Numbered from the stretch's first letter, positions 1 through 9,977 are shown. The stretch is DNA of 64,000 nucleotides from Cryptomeria japonica (GCF_030272615.1 NC_081413.1:602144709-602208708), one strand, 5' to 3'. Numbers and translations are program-made. The notes: a model not told the origin generated them from the sequence alone.

Positions 1-1729
1 TCCTAGAACTAAAGAGCGTGGTAAACCATCGAGTTATGGTGGAAAACAAACAACAGAATTAGAGGTTAGTAACGAATCAAATCCCACTTTAGCTACATTA
101 AGGAATAGAATTAAAGGTCAGAAGACTAGAAGCTTAAGAGAATTATATGAGCCAAATGATGAAATAGATCAAGTTTCAAATTTTGTATTGATTGCATATG
201 ATCCTGTAAATTTTGAAGAAGTTGTTAAAGAAGAAGTTTGGGTAAAAACTTTGGATGAATAGATTGATGCCATAGAGAGGAATGCCACTTGGAATCTTGT
301 AGATTTACCTGAAGGTAAAAATAGTATAGGTGTTAAATGGATTTATAAGACCAAGTTAAATGTTGAAGGTAAGGTTGAGAAACACAAAGCAAGACTTGTA
401 GCTCAAGGGTTCAGTCAACATCCCAACATTGATTATAATGAAACCTTTGCACCTGTTGCCAGACTTGACATGGTGAGAACGGTGTTGGCTACTGTGACAC
501 AAAATAAATGGAAAATGTACCAGATGAACGTAAAATCTGCATTTTTAAATGGATATTTGGAAGAAGAGGTTTATGTGAAACAACCTCCATGAAATTGAAG
601 GACAAGAAGATAAGGTCTACAAGTTAAATAAGGTATTATACGGATTGAAACAAGCTCTGAGAGTATGGTATACCAAGATTGATTAATACTTGAATAGTAG
701 AGGATTCAGTAGGAGTCGAATTGAACCAACCTTTTATACAAAGGTAAATCAAGAAGGAAAATTTTTGATAGTATCCTTGTATGTTGATGATTTGATTTTT
801 GCTTGAGATCTCTCTATAGATGACTTTAAGACAGCTATGAAAACTGAGTTTAATATGACTGATCTAGGACTAATGAAGTATTTTCTTGGCATTGAAATTT
901 CTCAATCTGAAGATGGTATTTTTATTGGCCAATCTAAATATGCAAAAGATTTTTTAAAAGGTTTAAGATGGTGAATTGCAAGCCAGCTGCAACACCAATG
1001 ACAACTGGTACAAAGCTTGGTAAGAAAGATCAAGGGTCAAGTGTAGATCCGACTTTATATAAGAAATTGGTTGGAAGTCTCATGTATTTGACAACATCAA
1101 GGTCCGATATAATGTTATCAGTAAGTTTAATTTCTAGATTTATGGAATCTCCCATCAGCACCCATTGGCAGGATGGAAAAAGGATCTTACGATATATTGT
1201 TGGAACAACAAATTTTGGCATTTTGTATACATCAATTTCAGATTTTAAGTTGTCCGGATATTCTAATAGTGATTTTGCAAGCAGTACTGGTGATAGCAAA
1301 AGCACGTCTGGGTATGTGTTTAGATTTGGATTGGGTGCAGTAGCATGGGCATCAAAGAAGAAGACCATTGTCACTTTATCATCGGCTAAGGCAGAGAATG
1401 TAGCAATGATAGTAGCAGCTTGTCAGACTATTTGGATGAGAAGGATTTTGACTGAGGTGCTACATGAACAAGAAGAATCAACTCGGATTTATTGTGATAA
1501 CAAATCCGCCATTGCATTAGCAAAGAATCATGTTTTCCATAAGAAAAGTAAGCATATTGATACTAGGTATCATTTCATTCAAAAATTGGTAAACATTAAT
1601 AAAATTTGTATGGAGTTATGCAGAGAGGATCAATTTGCAGATATATTTACAAAACACTTGGCAAAGGAGTTGTTTGAAATTTACAGACACCGACAATTTT
1701 TAGAAGCATATATGATGGAAATTAACTGA
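1..1729 (+). pseudogene. Ty1/copia pol remnant (reverse transcriptase and RNase H)
   Basis: Conceptual translation gives the 3' half of a copia polyprotein. It contains the RT entry block (WIYKTKLN, KARLVAQGF, PVARLDMVR), the LYGLKQ block, the catalytic YVDD near 780-791 and the RNase H domain ending in ADIFTKHL. The 5' part of the element lies outside the window. The frame is broken: TAG near 260, a frameshift near 590, TAA near 684 and TGA near 804. The last 253 codons (968-1729) are open. The stops I can place are one transition from CAG, CAA or CGA. The element is dead, and it is not clear whether the LTR at 4420-5029 belongs to it. Confidence 0.93.
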
Positions 1730-1733
1730 GTTA

Positions 1734-1915
1734 CCGGGTTCTCCTCTGGACCCCCGTGGTTCAGGTTCTGGTTCGAACCAGTTCGTGGTTCTGGGCCTAG
1801 TTCAACTGGGTTCAACCAGGGTTCTTAAAACCCAGAAGTGGTTCATCCTAGTTCGAACCCAGGTGAACCCAAGTCAAACCAAAAAGAACCACAGAGAACC
1901 CAAAGTGAACCCGGG
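1734..1915. repeat. GGTTC/GAACC fold-back repeat
   Basis: The first half is rich in GGTTC and the second half in GAACC. The segment opens with CCGGGTTC (1734-1741) and closes with GAACCCGGG (1907-1915), with a central GGTTCGAACC. It is therefore an imperfect inverted repeat able to fold into a long stem. It lies directly after the copia RNase H stop. No target-site duplication is clear, so whether it is a small fold-back element or local expansion is open. Confidence 0.6.
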
Positions 1916-2300
1916 CGTCTAGGCGGCCCAAAAAGTGATTTTTTATGCCAAATTTAATTTTTTTTTCAATTCCGCTTAGGTGGTTCGTCCTCTTTTTACT
2001 GTTTGTACAAAATTTTCCATCAGTCATGTGTATCTACGCATGGCACACATGCGATAATTCCTCAAACTTCACTAATGGCAGCACCTATTCCACAATCACT
2101 AATTTCATTTCAAAACTAGATAATAAAAGAATTCTCTTGGTGAACATGATGGATATTACTAAAAGTAGAGATGCTTTCGAGAACACAACCAATAGCCTTC
2201 TGTCAAATCTGTCTGAGAAATCTTACATCCCTGCAAATAAGCGTTTCGCTGCTAGAACAACCAAATATAATGCTAGTGGAACATTATATGGTTTAGTTCA

Positions 2301-2823
2301 TGTTAATGCATGATAGCCTCGGTAAGATAAATGATTGAATGAGAGATAAATGAAGTCATTCATTCAAACATTTATTATCGTGAGGGGCCACGATCAAGTG
2401 ATGTCTTGATCGACGATGTCCAAAAGACATGGCCAGTCAAGGCATCGCTTGACCGTACCCAGCCCACTACATATACCAAATGAAATGTGTGAGAATGGAC
2501 ATTGAAATAAAAATGCTCCTCCTCTCCTGCAACATATAAGAAGACAATCAGATTTATACAACAATTCAGTGATAGATAATACATAGAAGAAGATAAATTT
2601 TAATTCAGATTCACAAAATCAACATGGTATCAGAGCCAGGTCTAGGCTAGGAGCTCCAAGCACACGAGAGGTGTGGCTTAAGGGGGGGTGTTGGTGTTGG
2701 AAATAAGCCACACCCAGACCAATGATGGACTGGTCCAAGAGGGGCGAGTAGCTCAATGGTAGAGCACTCCAGCAGCGTATGGAAGGTCCTAGGTTCAAGT
2801 CCTAGCTAGTCCATGTATTAACA
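2301..2823 (+). repeat. 5' LTR of the TRIM-like element (composite)
   Basis: This LTR looks composite. A first module (2301-2624) ends in CA and is followed by a second copy of the primer-site sequence TGGTATCAGAGCC (2625-2637). A G-run (2682-2688) of polypurine type then leads into a second TG-starting module (2689-2823). An 11-bp inverted repeat (2670-2680 and 2704-2714) brackets that junction. The second module contains the tRNA-like sequence. Confidence 0.88.
2742..2813 (+). other. tRNA-like module in the 5' LTR
   Basis: The 72 nt fold as a tRNA-like cloverleaf: acceptor strands GGGCGAG/CTAGTCC (one mismatch, one G-U), D-arm GCTC-AATGGTA-GAGC, a weaker anticodon arm, and a perfect T-arm CTAGG-TTCAAGT-CCTAG. 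The D- and T-arms match the A and B boxes of an RNA polymerase III promoter. The anticodon loop seems one base too long, so this is unlikely to be a functional tRNA. A SINE-like promoter module is the better reading. Confidence 0.72.
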
Positions 2824-2836
2824 TGGTATCAGAGCC
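2824..2836 (+). other. Primer binding site (initiator Met tRNA type)
   Basis: TGGTATCAGAGCC directly follows the 5' LTR. It matches the standard plant LTR-element primer site complementary to the 3' end of initiator methionine tRNA. Confidence 0.85.
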
Positions 2837-3232
2837 AGGTTTCCTTCTATAAAGCCTAACCGCCTGAAGGAAGATCCAATTAAGATCAGATTGATATCTC
2901 CTTGAAAGTCTTGAATATGGCCACATTGCAAGAACTTGTCCTCTCAAACTTAAACTACAAGCATTCCTTGCTGAAGTCAGAAATTCAGACATATGTTCAA
3001 AAAAATATGTTCTCTAGAAGAAACTCAAGATACCTTGTGATTGAGAGGGAGCTTACTAATCAAGATTGAGCACTTCTGAGGTAAAAATTGTAAATATTGA
3101 TTATTATTATTAATACTAATAATTATTTTATGGGCCCTGTGTAAATCATAAGGAAGTGACGACTTCCAAATGATTTCCACTTGTATTTTTGAGGTTATTG
3201 GAAGGTGACGATCTTACAATAACTCAAGATTA

Positions 3233-3637
3233 TGGATAGAATCGCCGACTGAGGCAATCCACATAAAAGCTTGTGGATAGAATCGCCAACAAAGGCAATC
3301 CACACAAGAGCTCATGGATAGAATCGCTGACAGAGACAATCTACGTAAGAGCTCATGGATAGAATCATCGACTGAGGCAATCCATGTAAGAGCTTGTGGA
3401 TAGAATCACCGACTGGGGCAATCCACACAAGAGCTCATGGATAGAATCGCCGACTGAGGCAATCCACGTAAGAGCTCATGGATAGAATCGTCGACTAAGG
3501 CAATTCATGTGAGAGCTTATGGATAGAATCGCTGACTGAGGCAATCCACACAAGAGCTTATGGATGGAATCGCCGACAGAGGCAATCCACTCAAGAGTTT
3601 GTGAATAGAATAGCCGATAGAGGCAATTCACATCTTG
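3233..3637 (+). repeat. 41-bp tandem repeat, about 10 copies
   Basis: Nine full copies and one partial copy of a 41-bp unit starting TGGATAGAATCGCCGACTGA fill the middle of the TRIM-like element. Each unit carries a small inverted repeat, TGGAT...ATCCA with GCC...GGC inside it, so each copy can form a short hairpin. Copies differ at a few positions, mostly transitions. Confidence 0.95.
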
Positions 3638-3724
3638 AAACTATGGTCCCAAGATAAGCATCATACGATTTATGAATATTGCTCCCAATACCTTTTACAT
3701 TTATCTTACCTAGCTAAGAGGGAG

Positions 3725-4247
3725 TGTTAATGCATGATAGCCTCGGTAAGATAAATGATTGAATGAGAGATAAATGAAGTCATTCATTCAAACATTTATT
3801 ATCGTGAGGGGGCATGATCAAGTGATGTCTTGATCGGCCATGTCCAAAAGACATGGTCGGTCAAGGCGTCGCTTGACCGTACCTAGCCCACTACATATAC
3901 CAAATGAAATGTGTGAGAATGGACATTGAAATAAAAATGCTCCTCCTCTCCTGCAACATAAAAGAAGACAATAAGATTTATACAATAATTTAGTGATAGA
4001 TAATACATAGAAGAAGATAAATTTTAATTCTGATCCACAAAATCACCATGGTATCAGAGCCAGGTCCAGGCTAGGAGCCCCAAGCACACAAGAGGTGTGG
4101 CTTAAGGGGGGGTGTTGATGTTGGAAATAAGCCACACCCGGACCAACGATGGACTGGTCCAAGAGGGGCCAGTAGCTCAATGGTAGAGCACTCCAGCAGC
4201 GTATGGAAGGTCCTAGGTTTGAGTCCTAGCTGGTCCATGTCTCAACA
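3725..4247 (+). repeat. 3' LTR of the TRIM-like element
   Basis: This is a close copy of 2301-2823, with the same internal primer-site-like sequence (4049-4061), G-run and tRNA-like module. It is followed directly by the target duplication GTTCA. The two LTRs differ at scattered single bases, so the insertion is not recent. Confidence 0.9.
4166..4237 (+). other. tRNA-like module in the 3' LTR
   Basis: This is the second copy of the 72-nt module. Its acceptor strands GGGCCAG/CTGGTCC pair at all seven positions with one G-U, which is better than in the 5' LTR. D-arm and T-arm are intact (CTAGG-TTTGAGT-CCTAG). The final A lies at the discriminator position. Confidence 0.72.
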
Positions 4248-4419
4248 GTTCAGTGTTGGAAAGATATATCAGTTCTACAAAACAAGGACCCCAGTTTCTG
4301 AGCGCGAGCTGCAGGGCAAGATATGAGATCTACCTAATTGAAACCTAATATTGAGATAGGGATACTTGAATATTTTGTCATTTTGAACCCGAACCGGCAA
4401 GCTAAGAAATTAAGGGGAG

Positions 4420-5029
4420 TGTTGAAATAAACAATAATTTCTCCCTTCACCATCATTTTTAACCGACTGTCCAAAACCGACTTTGTAGAAATCTGATTTA
4501 TGCTTAGCATGTCCTGCTGTGCATAGTATCTGATTTTTTACTTATCTTGTTTTACTCTGATGTAAGATCAGATTTTTGACAAAAAAATCAGATTTATGTT
4601 TATCTTGTCATGTTCTGCAGAAAATCCGATTTGAAAATCTAATCTGTGATTATCAATGTGCTTGGGTAAAAATCTGATTAAGTTTTTGTCTTATCTTAAA
4701 CTTGCCGTGTATTGCAACTTTCCAAACCGCCTCTCTTCACCGATTGCTCCAGGAAACATTTGCTATAAATGTATTTGTAATATGCAACTCAGAGATAATT
4801 TTTATTTAGAGGAACAGAGCACAGAGAGTACAGAGATTTCTGAGAACCGATAAGAGTTCAATATTTGTATTCTGTTATTATCCATTAATACAATTGCTGT
4901 TCTGTATGCTGTAGCATACAATATTTGAAATACTACTCTCTTCAGTTACATGCTCTGTTTAGTTTAAGCTTATATTCTTTGCTCTATTTCATTATACTCT
5001 GTTTTACGGTGTTTCCCCTGCTTCCTACA
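4420..5029 (+). repeat. Copia-type LTR (3' or solo)
   Basis: A purine tract (AATTAAGGGGAG, 4408-4419) leads into TGTTGAAATAAAC. The segment ends CCTACA at 5029. Inside are a TATA box (CTATAAATG, around 4763) and several copies of an ATCTGATTT/AATCAGATT motif between 4490 and 4690, probably in U3. It is on the same strand as the copia pol at 1-1729 and could be its 3' LTR. No second copy is in the window to prove this, and the right end is a best guess. Confidence 0.6.
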
Positions 5030-5842
5030 AGTTTGAAGGCTCCTCCCAATGACCTACCGGAATGCTAAAGCAAATTATAGTATCATAAATTTTTGTTTTG
5101 GTGTTGTTCACCATAATGTACTGTGGATATCCTTTAGAATCGATGTGTTAAGGACATGCAACTTTTTGTCCTTTTTACTTCCGGGTTGACTTAGTTCTCC
5201 TCAGGATTTAGTTACTGATGTTAGGTATTAAACAATGGATAAAGCTGAGCCTTAGTTTAAACGTAATATTGATAATGTTTGTGTTTGGTAAGCTATTAAA
5301 AATGTCCATAGAATTGCACTAACAAAAAGACTCCGTTAACTAAAACAACGTCATCTTTCTTTGTATAAGATACCAATTGTAATTATCTAATTTACCATTC
5401 TAAATGTAGATTAATTAATCTGATATATCTACCTATATATATGTATAGATATAGAACTCTATTGATTAAAATTAATTGCATTTGTTATAATCACAACTTC
5501 AAAGAATCCTACAATTCAAACTGTCAGTATCTAAAGTTTTATTTTATATTTTGTTAAAAAATGCCTACTTCAATCTTTAAAATCAGGCCACGCACGTTTA
5601 ATTCTAGGCTTAATCGATACTAAAATGGAAACATGCACGCAGACCTAATTTATCAGTGGAAATGCCCACGCCAAAAATATCAATAAGTGGCACATTACAA
5701 ACAGCTGCAGTAACAAAATAAATATGTCTGAATGAATCATTGCAAACCACGCTGTCACAGCTCAGAAGACTTTACTCAAAACAGTCTATCTTCCTTACGT
5801 TCCCAACAAGAGGAACTTTCATTTGTGATTTCTCCTCGAACA
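5030..5842. other. Intergenic stretch, 3' flank of the receptor kinase
   Basis: I see no gene here. The sequence is AT-rich. On the minus strand it is the 3' flank of the kinase gene, and an AATAAA-type polyadenylation signal is possible near 5536-5545, about 300 nt past the stop codon. Confidence 0.4.
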
Positions 5843-7368
5843 TTATCTTGGCCTGGGATTTAACAACGATAGGTATGGATCTTCACGTGAAGGAGAAAGA
5901 TTAGTTGGGGATCTCCACTGTGGAAGCTCTGAGCTTGGATTCGAGTGGGATGACGATACCATCGATTCCTTCAACTCCACCACCACCTCACTCATTGTCG
6001 GCCTCTGAACTGAGTGGTTTGAGCAACATGCCATTGCTAACTCTGCTAATTTCCATAAGCCCTCTATCTTATACTTCTTTTCCATAGCAGGATCTGCAAT
6101 GCTCTCTATATCTCCCCTCAACATGAATTCCCTTGTCTGCGATTAAACAAAACATAAATCAATCTTTAATCATTTCATAGTAAATTCAACAGCATTTGAT
6201 TTCTCCGACTACATTACCCAGCTAGTGATGTGAGCTGCTTCTCCATCTGAGGACTCAAGAACCACAGGATGCTGTCCAGAAATAATTTCTAATAGAATAA
6301 CCCCAAAGCTATATACATCACTTTTTTCTGTCAGTCGATGAAGAATGTAATATCTGCAAAACATAAATAAACAACAAAGTGGTCAGTATCCCTGTAATAA
6401 AATTTCAAATTCAGTAATAACGTGTAGAAAAGAATTACTCTGGATCTATATATCCCATGGTGCCTTTCACTACTGTAGAAATGTGAGTAGCTCCTTCCAA
6501 AGGAGCAATTCTTGATAATCCGAAATCTGCTACTTTTGCCTCCATGCGATCATTGAGTAGGATATTTGAGCTCTTCACATCTCTGTGAATAATGCATGGA
6601 TTGCAGCCATGATGTAAATACTCTAAACCTGCTTGCAAAATCTAAGCTCTGTCACTTTCATAATAATAACTGATTATGAAGGGAAGGCTTAACAAACAGT
6701 GGTTGACTATAACCCAAACAAAAGCTATGTTAGCTATTCACTGTAAGGCTATTGGAATGATGCTTCACTAACCTTGAGCAGCATCCAATGCAATATTGAC
6801 CCTTGTTTCCCAATCGAGGTATTTTCCAGATAAATTTTGACCTGAATGCACATTTTACACATTCTTACCTCCAATATTAGATCAAAATGCATGTATATAT
6901 ATAGTTCAATTGAGCAGGAGCTTTGTTATGCATTTTACCATTGAGAGAGTGTCGCAGGTCTCCATTGGACATAAATTCGTAAATTAGAATCATATTCTCT
7001 TCCTCAATGCAGTAGCCAATGAATTTTACCAAATTCTTATGGTGTACTCTAGAGAGCATATCCACCTGAACAGTACTACAAGTTATGGGTGTCCATTTTA
7101 CTGAAGATGATGTCAAATTATTCATATGGAAAAACAATTATGTGCACCTCAGTAGAAAATTCTTTCGGACCCTGATGCGACTTATCAGATAATACTTTGA
7201 CTGCTACTTCCTTGCCTTGAAGCCAACCTATGTAAACTGGTCCATATCCTCCTTTTCCGATCTGCTTGTGGAAATCATCGGTCATCTCTATCACCTCTTG
7301 GTAACTGTATGATCGACATCCTTCCAATTTTACAAGAGCTAACTGCGTAGATTTTTCTTCTGTCTTAC
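5843..7368 (-). CDS. Receptor kinase domain, six exons
   Basis: The exons are 7368-7148, 7065-6939, 6841-6773, 6628-6439, 6353-6218 and 6136-5843. They encode a complete RD-type kinase: glycine loop GKGGYGPVY, the lysine in EVAVKVL, catalytic HRDVKSSN, metal-binding DFG in VADFGLSR, activation segment GTMGYIDPE, then [18 protein letters not shown] and the C-terminal [13 protein letters not shown]. No stop or frameshift is seen and all splice sites are GT-AG. The stop is TAA at 5845-5843. This part looks functional, unlike the ectodomain. Confidence 0.92.
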
Positions 7369-7529
7369 CTGATAAGTTTTTTCATTTATTAATAATCACT
7401 TAAGCTTTTCATATTTTTGAAAATCAGATATACTGGCAGTTGACTACTTTTTGCCAGTGAAGAAAAAAGTAGTCTGAGAATATACGGTGAATAAGTGCCC
7501 CAATATCATGGGGGAAGAAGATGACTTAC

Positions 7530-7726
7530 TTGTTGTGCTCACTGCTAATGGAGTAGTCTTCTTTGACTTGAAACTTTTTATGAACACCACTAATGCTGCA
7601 CTGAAAATTGCAACTGCTACAACTCCAGCTATGGTCCCCCACACAACTACGGTTTTCTTGCTCTTATTTTTAGCAGGAGGATTATTGCAACCATTGGATT
7701 GGCAATCCATATTATTCCCATAAACA
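7530..7726 (-). CDS. Receptor kinase exon 8 (transmembrane segment)
   Basis: A cysteine pair (DCQSNGC), a KNKSKKT stretch and then a membrane helix, VVVWGTIAGVVAVAIFSAAL, are followed by basic residues KSFKSKK on the cytoplasmic side. The acceptor is TTGTAG and the donor is GTAAGT. It joins in frame to the kinase exons (STT-SKTEEK). Confidence 0.85.
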
Positions 7727-7754
7727 CTACAATATCAAACAAAAGCATTTCAAC

Positions 7755-8543
7755 CAGGCCTGCAATTTGACGGTCTATATGACCGTTTTTGTATTTTTAG
7801 ATCATATATGACAACTAATAAAGTTAGTGGATCGTATGTATTAACAGGCTACTTTTTCCAAAATTCATATATATGACACTTAAAATTATTGATAAACTGT
7901 AAAAAATTCATAATAGGTAATATATATTATATATTATTATAATTTATAATATTGATATATATTGTTTTACAAAGTTTATTATAAATATATAAATTCATTG
8001 TTTTTTGTGAAGCTTACAGCCTTACAGTATTTATTTTAATTAGCTTGAATTGGTGAAGCTTAAAGTATTTATTTATTGTAGCTTCAATTTGCGAAGCTTA
8101 AAGCTTTAAAGTAGTATTTGTTTTACTATAACTTCAATCTATGAAACTTAACGTATTGATTTTGCTGTAGGTTCACTATTTATTTTGTAAGAGTTGAAAC
8201 TTAAGGTGTTTATTTTGTGAGTACTTTTTTGATGCAGGTGAGCAACTCCCTTTAATTACCATATTTCCTTGAATTATTTTACTCCAACCCTTCTCTATCT
8301 TGCATTTGCAATTTTTGTAAGTCTTGTCTAACATAGTGTTTAGATATAAAAGAATTTATATTAAATTGATTAAATTGATAAAAATGTTTAGATATAAAAG
8401 TCTCTATATTAAACTATTCACAAATTTTAAAAAAATTGACACTTAATATTTTTCTTAAAACATAAAAAGAAAGACATTAGAATGACTAAACCGTCTTAAA
8501 AAAATCATATAACAGACGGGGTGGCCGTCAAATTTCAGGCCTG
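7755..8543. mobile_element. hAT-type MITE in a kinase-gene intron
   Basis: Terminal inverted repeats start CAGGCCTG(C/A)AATTTGACGG on both ends. They are flanked by an exact 8-bp duplication ATTTCAAC (7747-7754 and 8544-8551). An 8-bp duplication with a CAG-starting terminus points to the hAT superfamily. The 789 bp are AT-rich and non-coding, so it is non-autonomous. It lies between the membrane exon and the last LRR exon. Confidence 0.88.
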
Positions 8544-8620
8544 ATTTCAACACATGCGCAGAAGATAGTAATAATATTCCCTAAATGCAGGTACAAAATT
8601 GTTGAATAAGGAAACTCCAC

Positions 8621-8701
8621 CTTAAATTCAGCTTTTCATTTCACTGTTTATTAGCCAGACCCTCCGGGATGGATCCAGTTAGCTTATTGTTTGCCAAATT
8701 C
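8621..8701 (-). pseudogene. Receptor kinase LRR exon 7, damaged
   Basis: This 81-nt segment encodes NLANNKLTGSIPEGLANKQ, a good LRR, but the next codon is TGA (8643-8641) before NEKLNL. The base pair before its expected start is AT (8703-8702) instead of AG. The length is a multiple of three: leaving it out joins exon 6 to the membrane exon without shifting frame. The segment therefore looks decayed and may be skipped. Confidence 0.75.
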
Positions 8702-8821
8702 ATAAAATTCAAAGAGAAAATCATAAGTTGCAGTTGATTTGAACACAAAATGTCTACCCACATTATAAAAGCATCATATAACAGAGTTTCCAATAGTAAG
8801 AAAGCAAATGTTGTAACTTAC

Positions 8822-9040
8822 AATTCGTTTAGATTGGATAACTGGCTAAGCTCTTCTGGTATTGAAAAACTAAAGTTATTGTTTGATAAATCCCTGAAAA
8901 TAAAAATTAGAGCTTTGCTATTATACAAATAGCTCGGGGAAATCGAACATTGAAACAGCAATGTATGTAGTAAACGCTGAAAATTACTTACAATTTAACA
9001 AGAGCAGAGAGATCACCGAAACTGGCAGGTATCGTGCCTT
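8822..9040 (-). CDS. Receptor kinase LRR exons 5 and 6
   Basis: Exon 5 (9040-8992) gives GTIPASFGDLSALVK. Exon 6 (8893-8822, exactly 72 nt) gives DLSNNNFSFSIPEELSQLSN. The 72-nt size and the split leucine codon (TT/G) at each border are typical of exons that each encode one plant LRR. Both have GT donors and AG acceptors. Confidence 0.8.
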
Positions 9041-9346
9041 CTGCGTGTAATATAATAATTGGCTGATGTTTAAATTAAATATATCATATGACGGCACACA
9101 ATTATTTCTGTTTGGTGAATTAGCACAGAAGTTGTGTTAAAAACTACTAAAAACCTGTATTCTTAGTTTAAACCAAAAAAATTGAATTGCGCATTGTTTC
9201 ATTAAAAAATGAGAATGTTGAGGTCATAGTAATATTCAACAATAACATTTCATTAAAGGTTTGAACTTCCATGAAAAGATTTACAACATTACAATTTAAT
9301 CATCACATTATATCATTATGTATTAAATCTTTAATTAATTATATTA

Positions 9347-9349
<3 letters not shown>

Positions 9350-9383
<34 letters not shown>
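9350..9383. repeat. TA microsatellite
   Basis: An uninterrupted run of TA dinucleotides in the intron between receptor kinase exons 4 and 5. The surrounding intron (9041-9844) is AT-rich, and I see no exon in it. Confidence 0.95.
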
Positions 9384-9387
<4 letters not shown>

Positions 9388-9844
9388 TTATTTTATAATT
9401 AATTATTTTTATTTCAGAATAAATATTTCTGAATTGTAATTAACTATACCTTGTCAATTTAATTAACAATAGAAAATTTATGTACTCATTCATCAATCTA
9501 TACATGTTGGTTGCATCACTTTTTAAAAAATGAAGAGAATATTTCACATTTGTATTCACTACATCTATTATTCTAATGAAGAACTTTATTGATTACTCTA
9601 TATTATTTATAGGGGTATGTTGTAATTAAATACTTAACTCTTCTATAGAGTCTCATCATTAATAAATCAAAGATGTATGATTGATCTTAATAAATGAAAG
9701 AGTAATCAATAATAATTCAAATAAATGTCAACCACACAAGCTAGTATATAACCTTGATAAATTAAGTTTAATCTATAATAGAATAAATTATCCTCATTCT
9801 ATTTATAAAGATTTATTGATTTTTTATTATAAAAAAAGACCTAC

Positions 9845-9977
9845 ACTGCAATAATTCTGGGTGAAGAATCTGTGCTGCAATTTATCCAATTCCAAGAATA
9901 TTGTTTTGGTATGCAAAGGTCACCTGTCCAATCCTTTTCTAAATTAAAGTATCTTACAATATCAACAACTGCAACCA
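9845..9977 (-). CDS. Receptor kinase exon 4 (DW-GDPC type linker before LRRs)
   Basis: It reads VVAVVDIVRYFNLEKDWTGDLCIPKQYSWNWINC (shown in part), then STDSSPRIIA. This matches the linker before the LRRs in LRR-I kinases, where KDW-x-GDPC is conserved; the Pro is Leu here. The 3' end is uncertain (9845 or 9847). Neither donor gives an in-frame join to the next exon I can see, and the usual LNLSSS-like residues are absent, so a short exon may be missing. Confidence 0.7.

Larger units (their letters stand above)
2301..4247 (+). mobile_element. TRIM-like non-autonomous LTR element
   Basis: Direct repeats of 523 bp (2301-2823 and 3725-4247) flank a 901-bp internal region without coding capacity. 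The ends are TGTTAA...TTAACA in the left copy and ...CTCAACA in the right. A 5-bp target-site duplication GTTCA is exact (2296-2300 and 4248-4252). A tRNA-iMet-type primer binding site TGGTATCAGAGCC follows the left LTR (2824-2836), and the purine tract AAGAGGGAG precedes the right LTR (3716-3724). With no gag or pol it must have moved with proteins of another element. The insertion disrupts the DUF26 frame. Confidence 0.92.
1945..4301 (+). pseudogene. DUF26/Gnk2-type secreted protein fragment, split by a retroelement
   Basis: Residues 1-30 form a hydrophobic signal peptide, followed by a sequence with the Gnk2-homology (DUF26) pattern: NGSTYSTITNF, NTTNSLLSNLSEKS and a TLYGLVH block. This is the exon type that starts cysteine-rich receptor kinases and ginkbilobin-like antifungal proteins. 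The frame breaks at 2300, where the LTR element 2301-4247 is inserted. Past the element and its duplicated GTTCA it continues in frame as CWKDIS, the expected YGLVQC-x2-D-(L/I)S block, then stops at 4299-4301. The second half of the domain and most of its cysteines are missing. It lies between a copia RNase H and a copia-type LTR on the same strand, so it may be a captured exon. Confidence 0.7.

Noticed and set aside
2742-2813. A functional tRNA gene
   Set aside because: The anticodon arm is weak, the loop is one base too long, and the module lies inside an LTR in both copies; a tRNA-derived promoter module fits better.
3233-3637. CRISPR-like array
   Set aside because: Units are directly adjacent with no unique spacers, in a plant retroelement.
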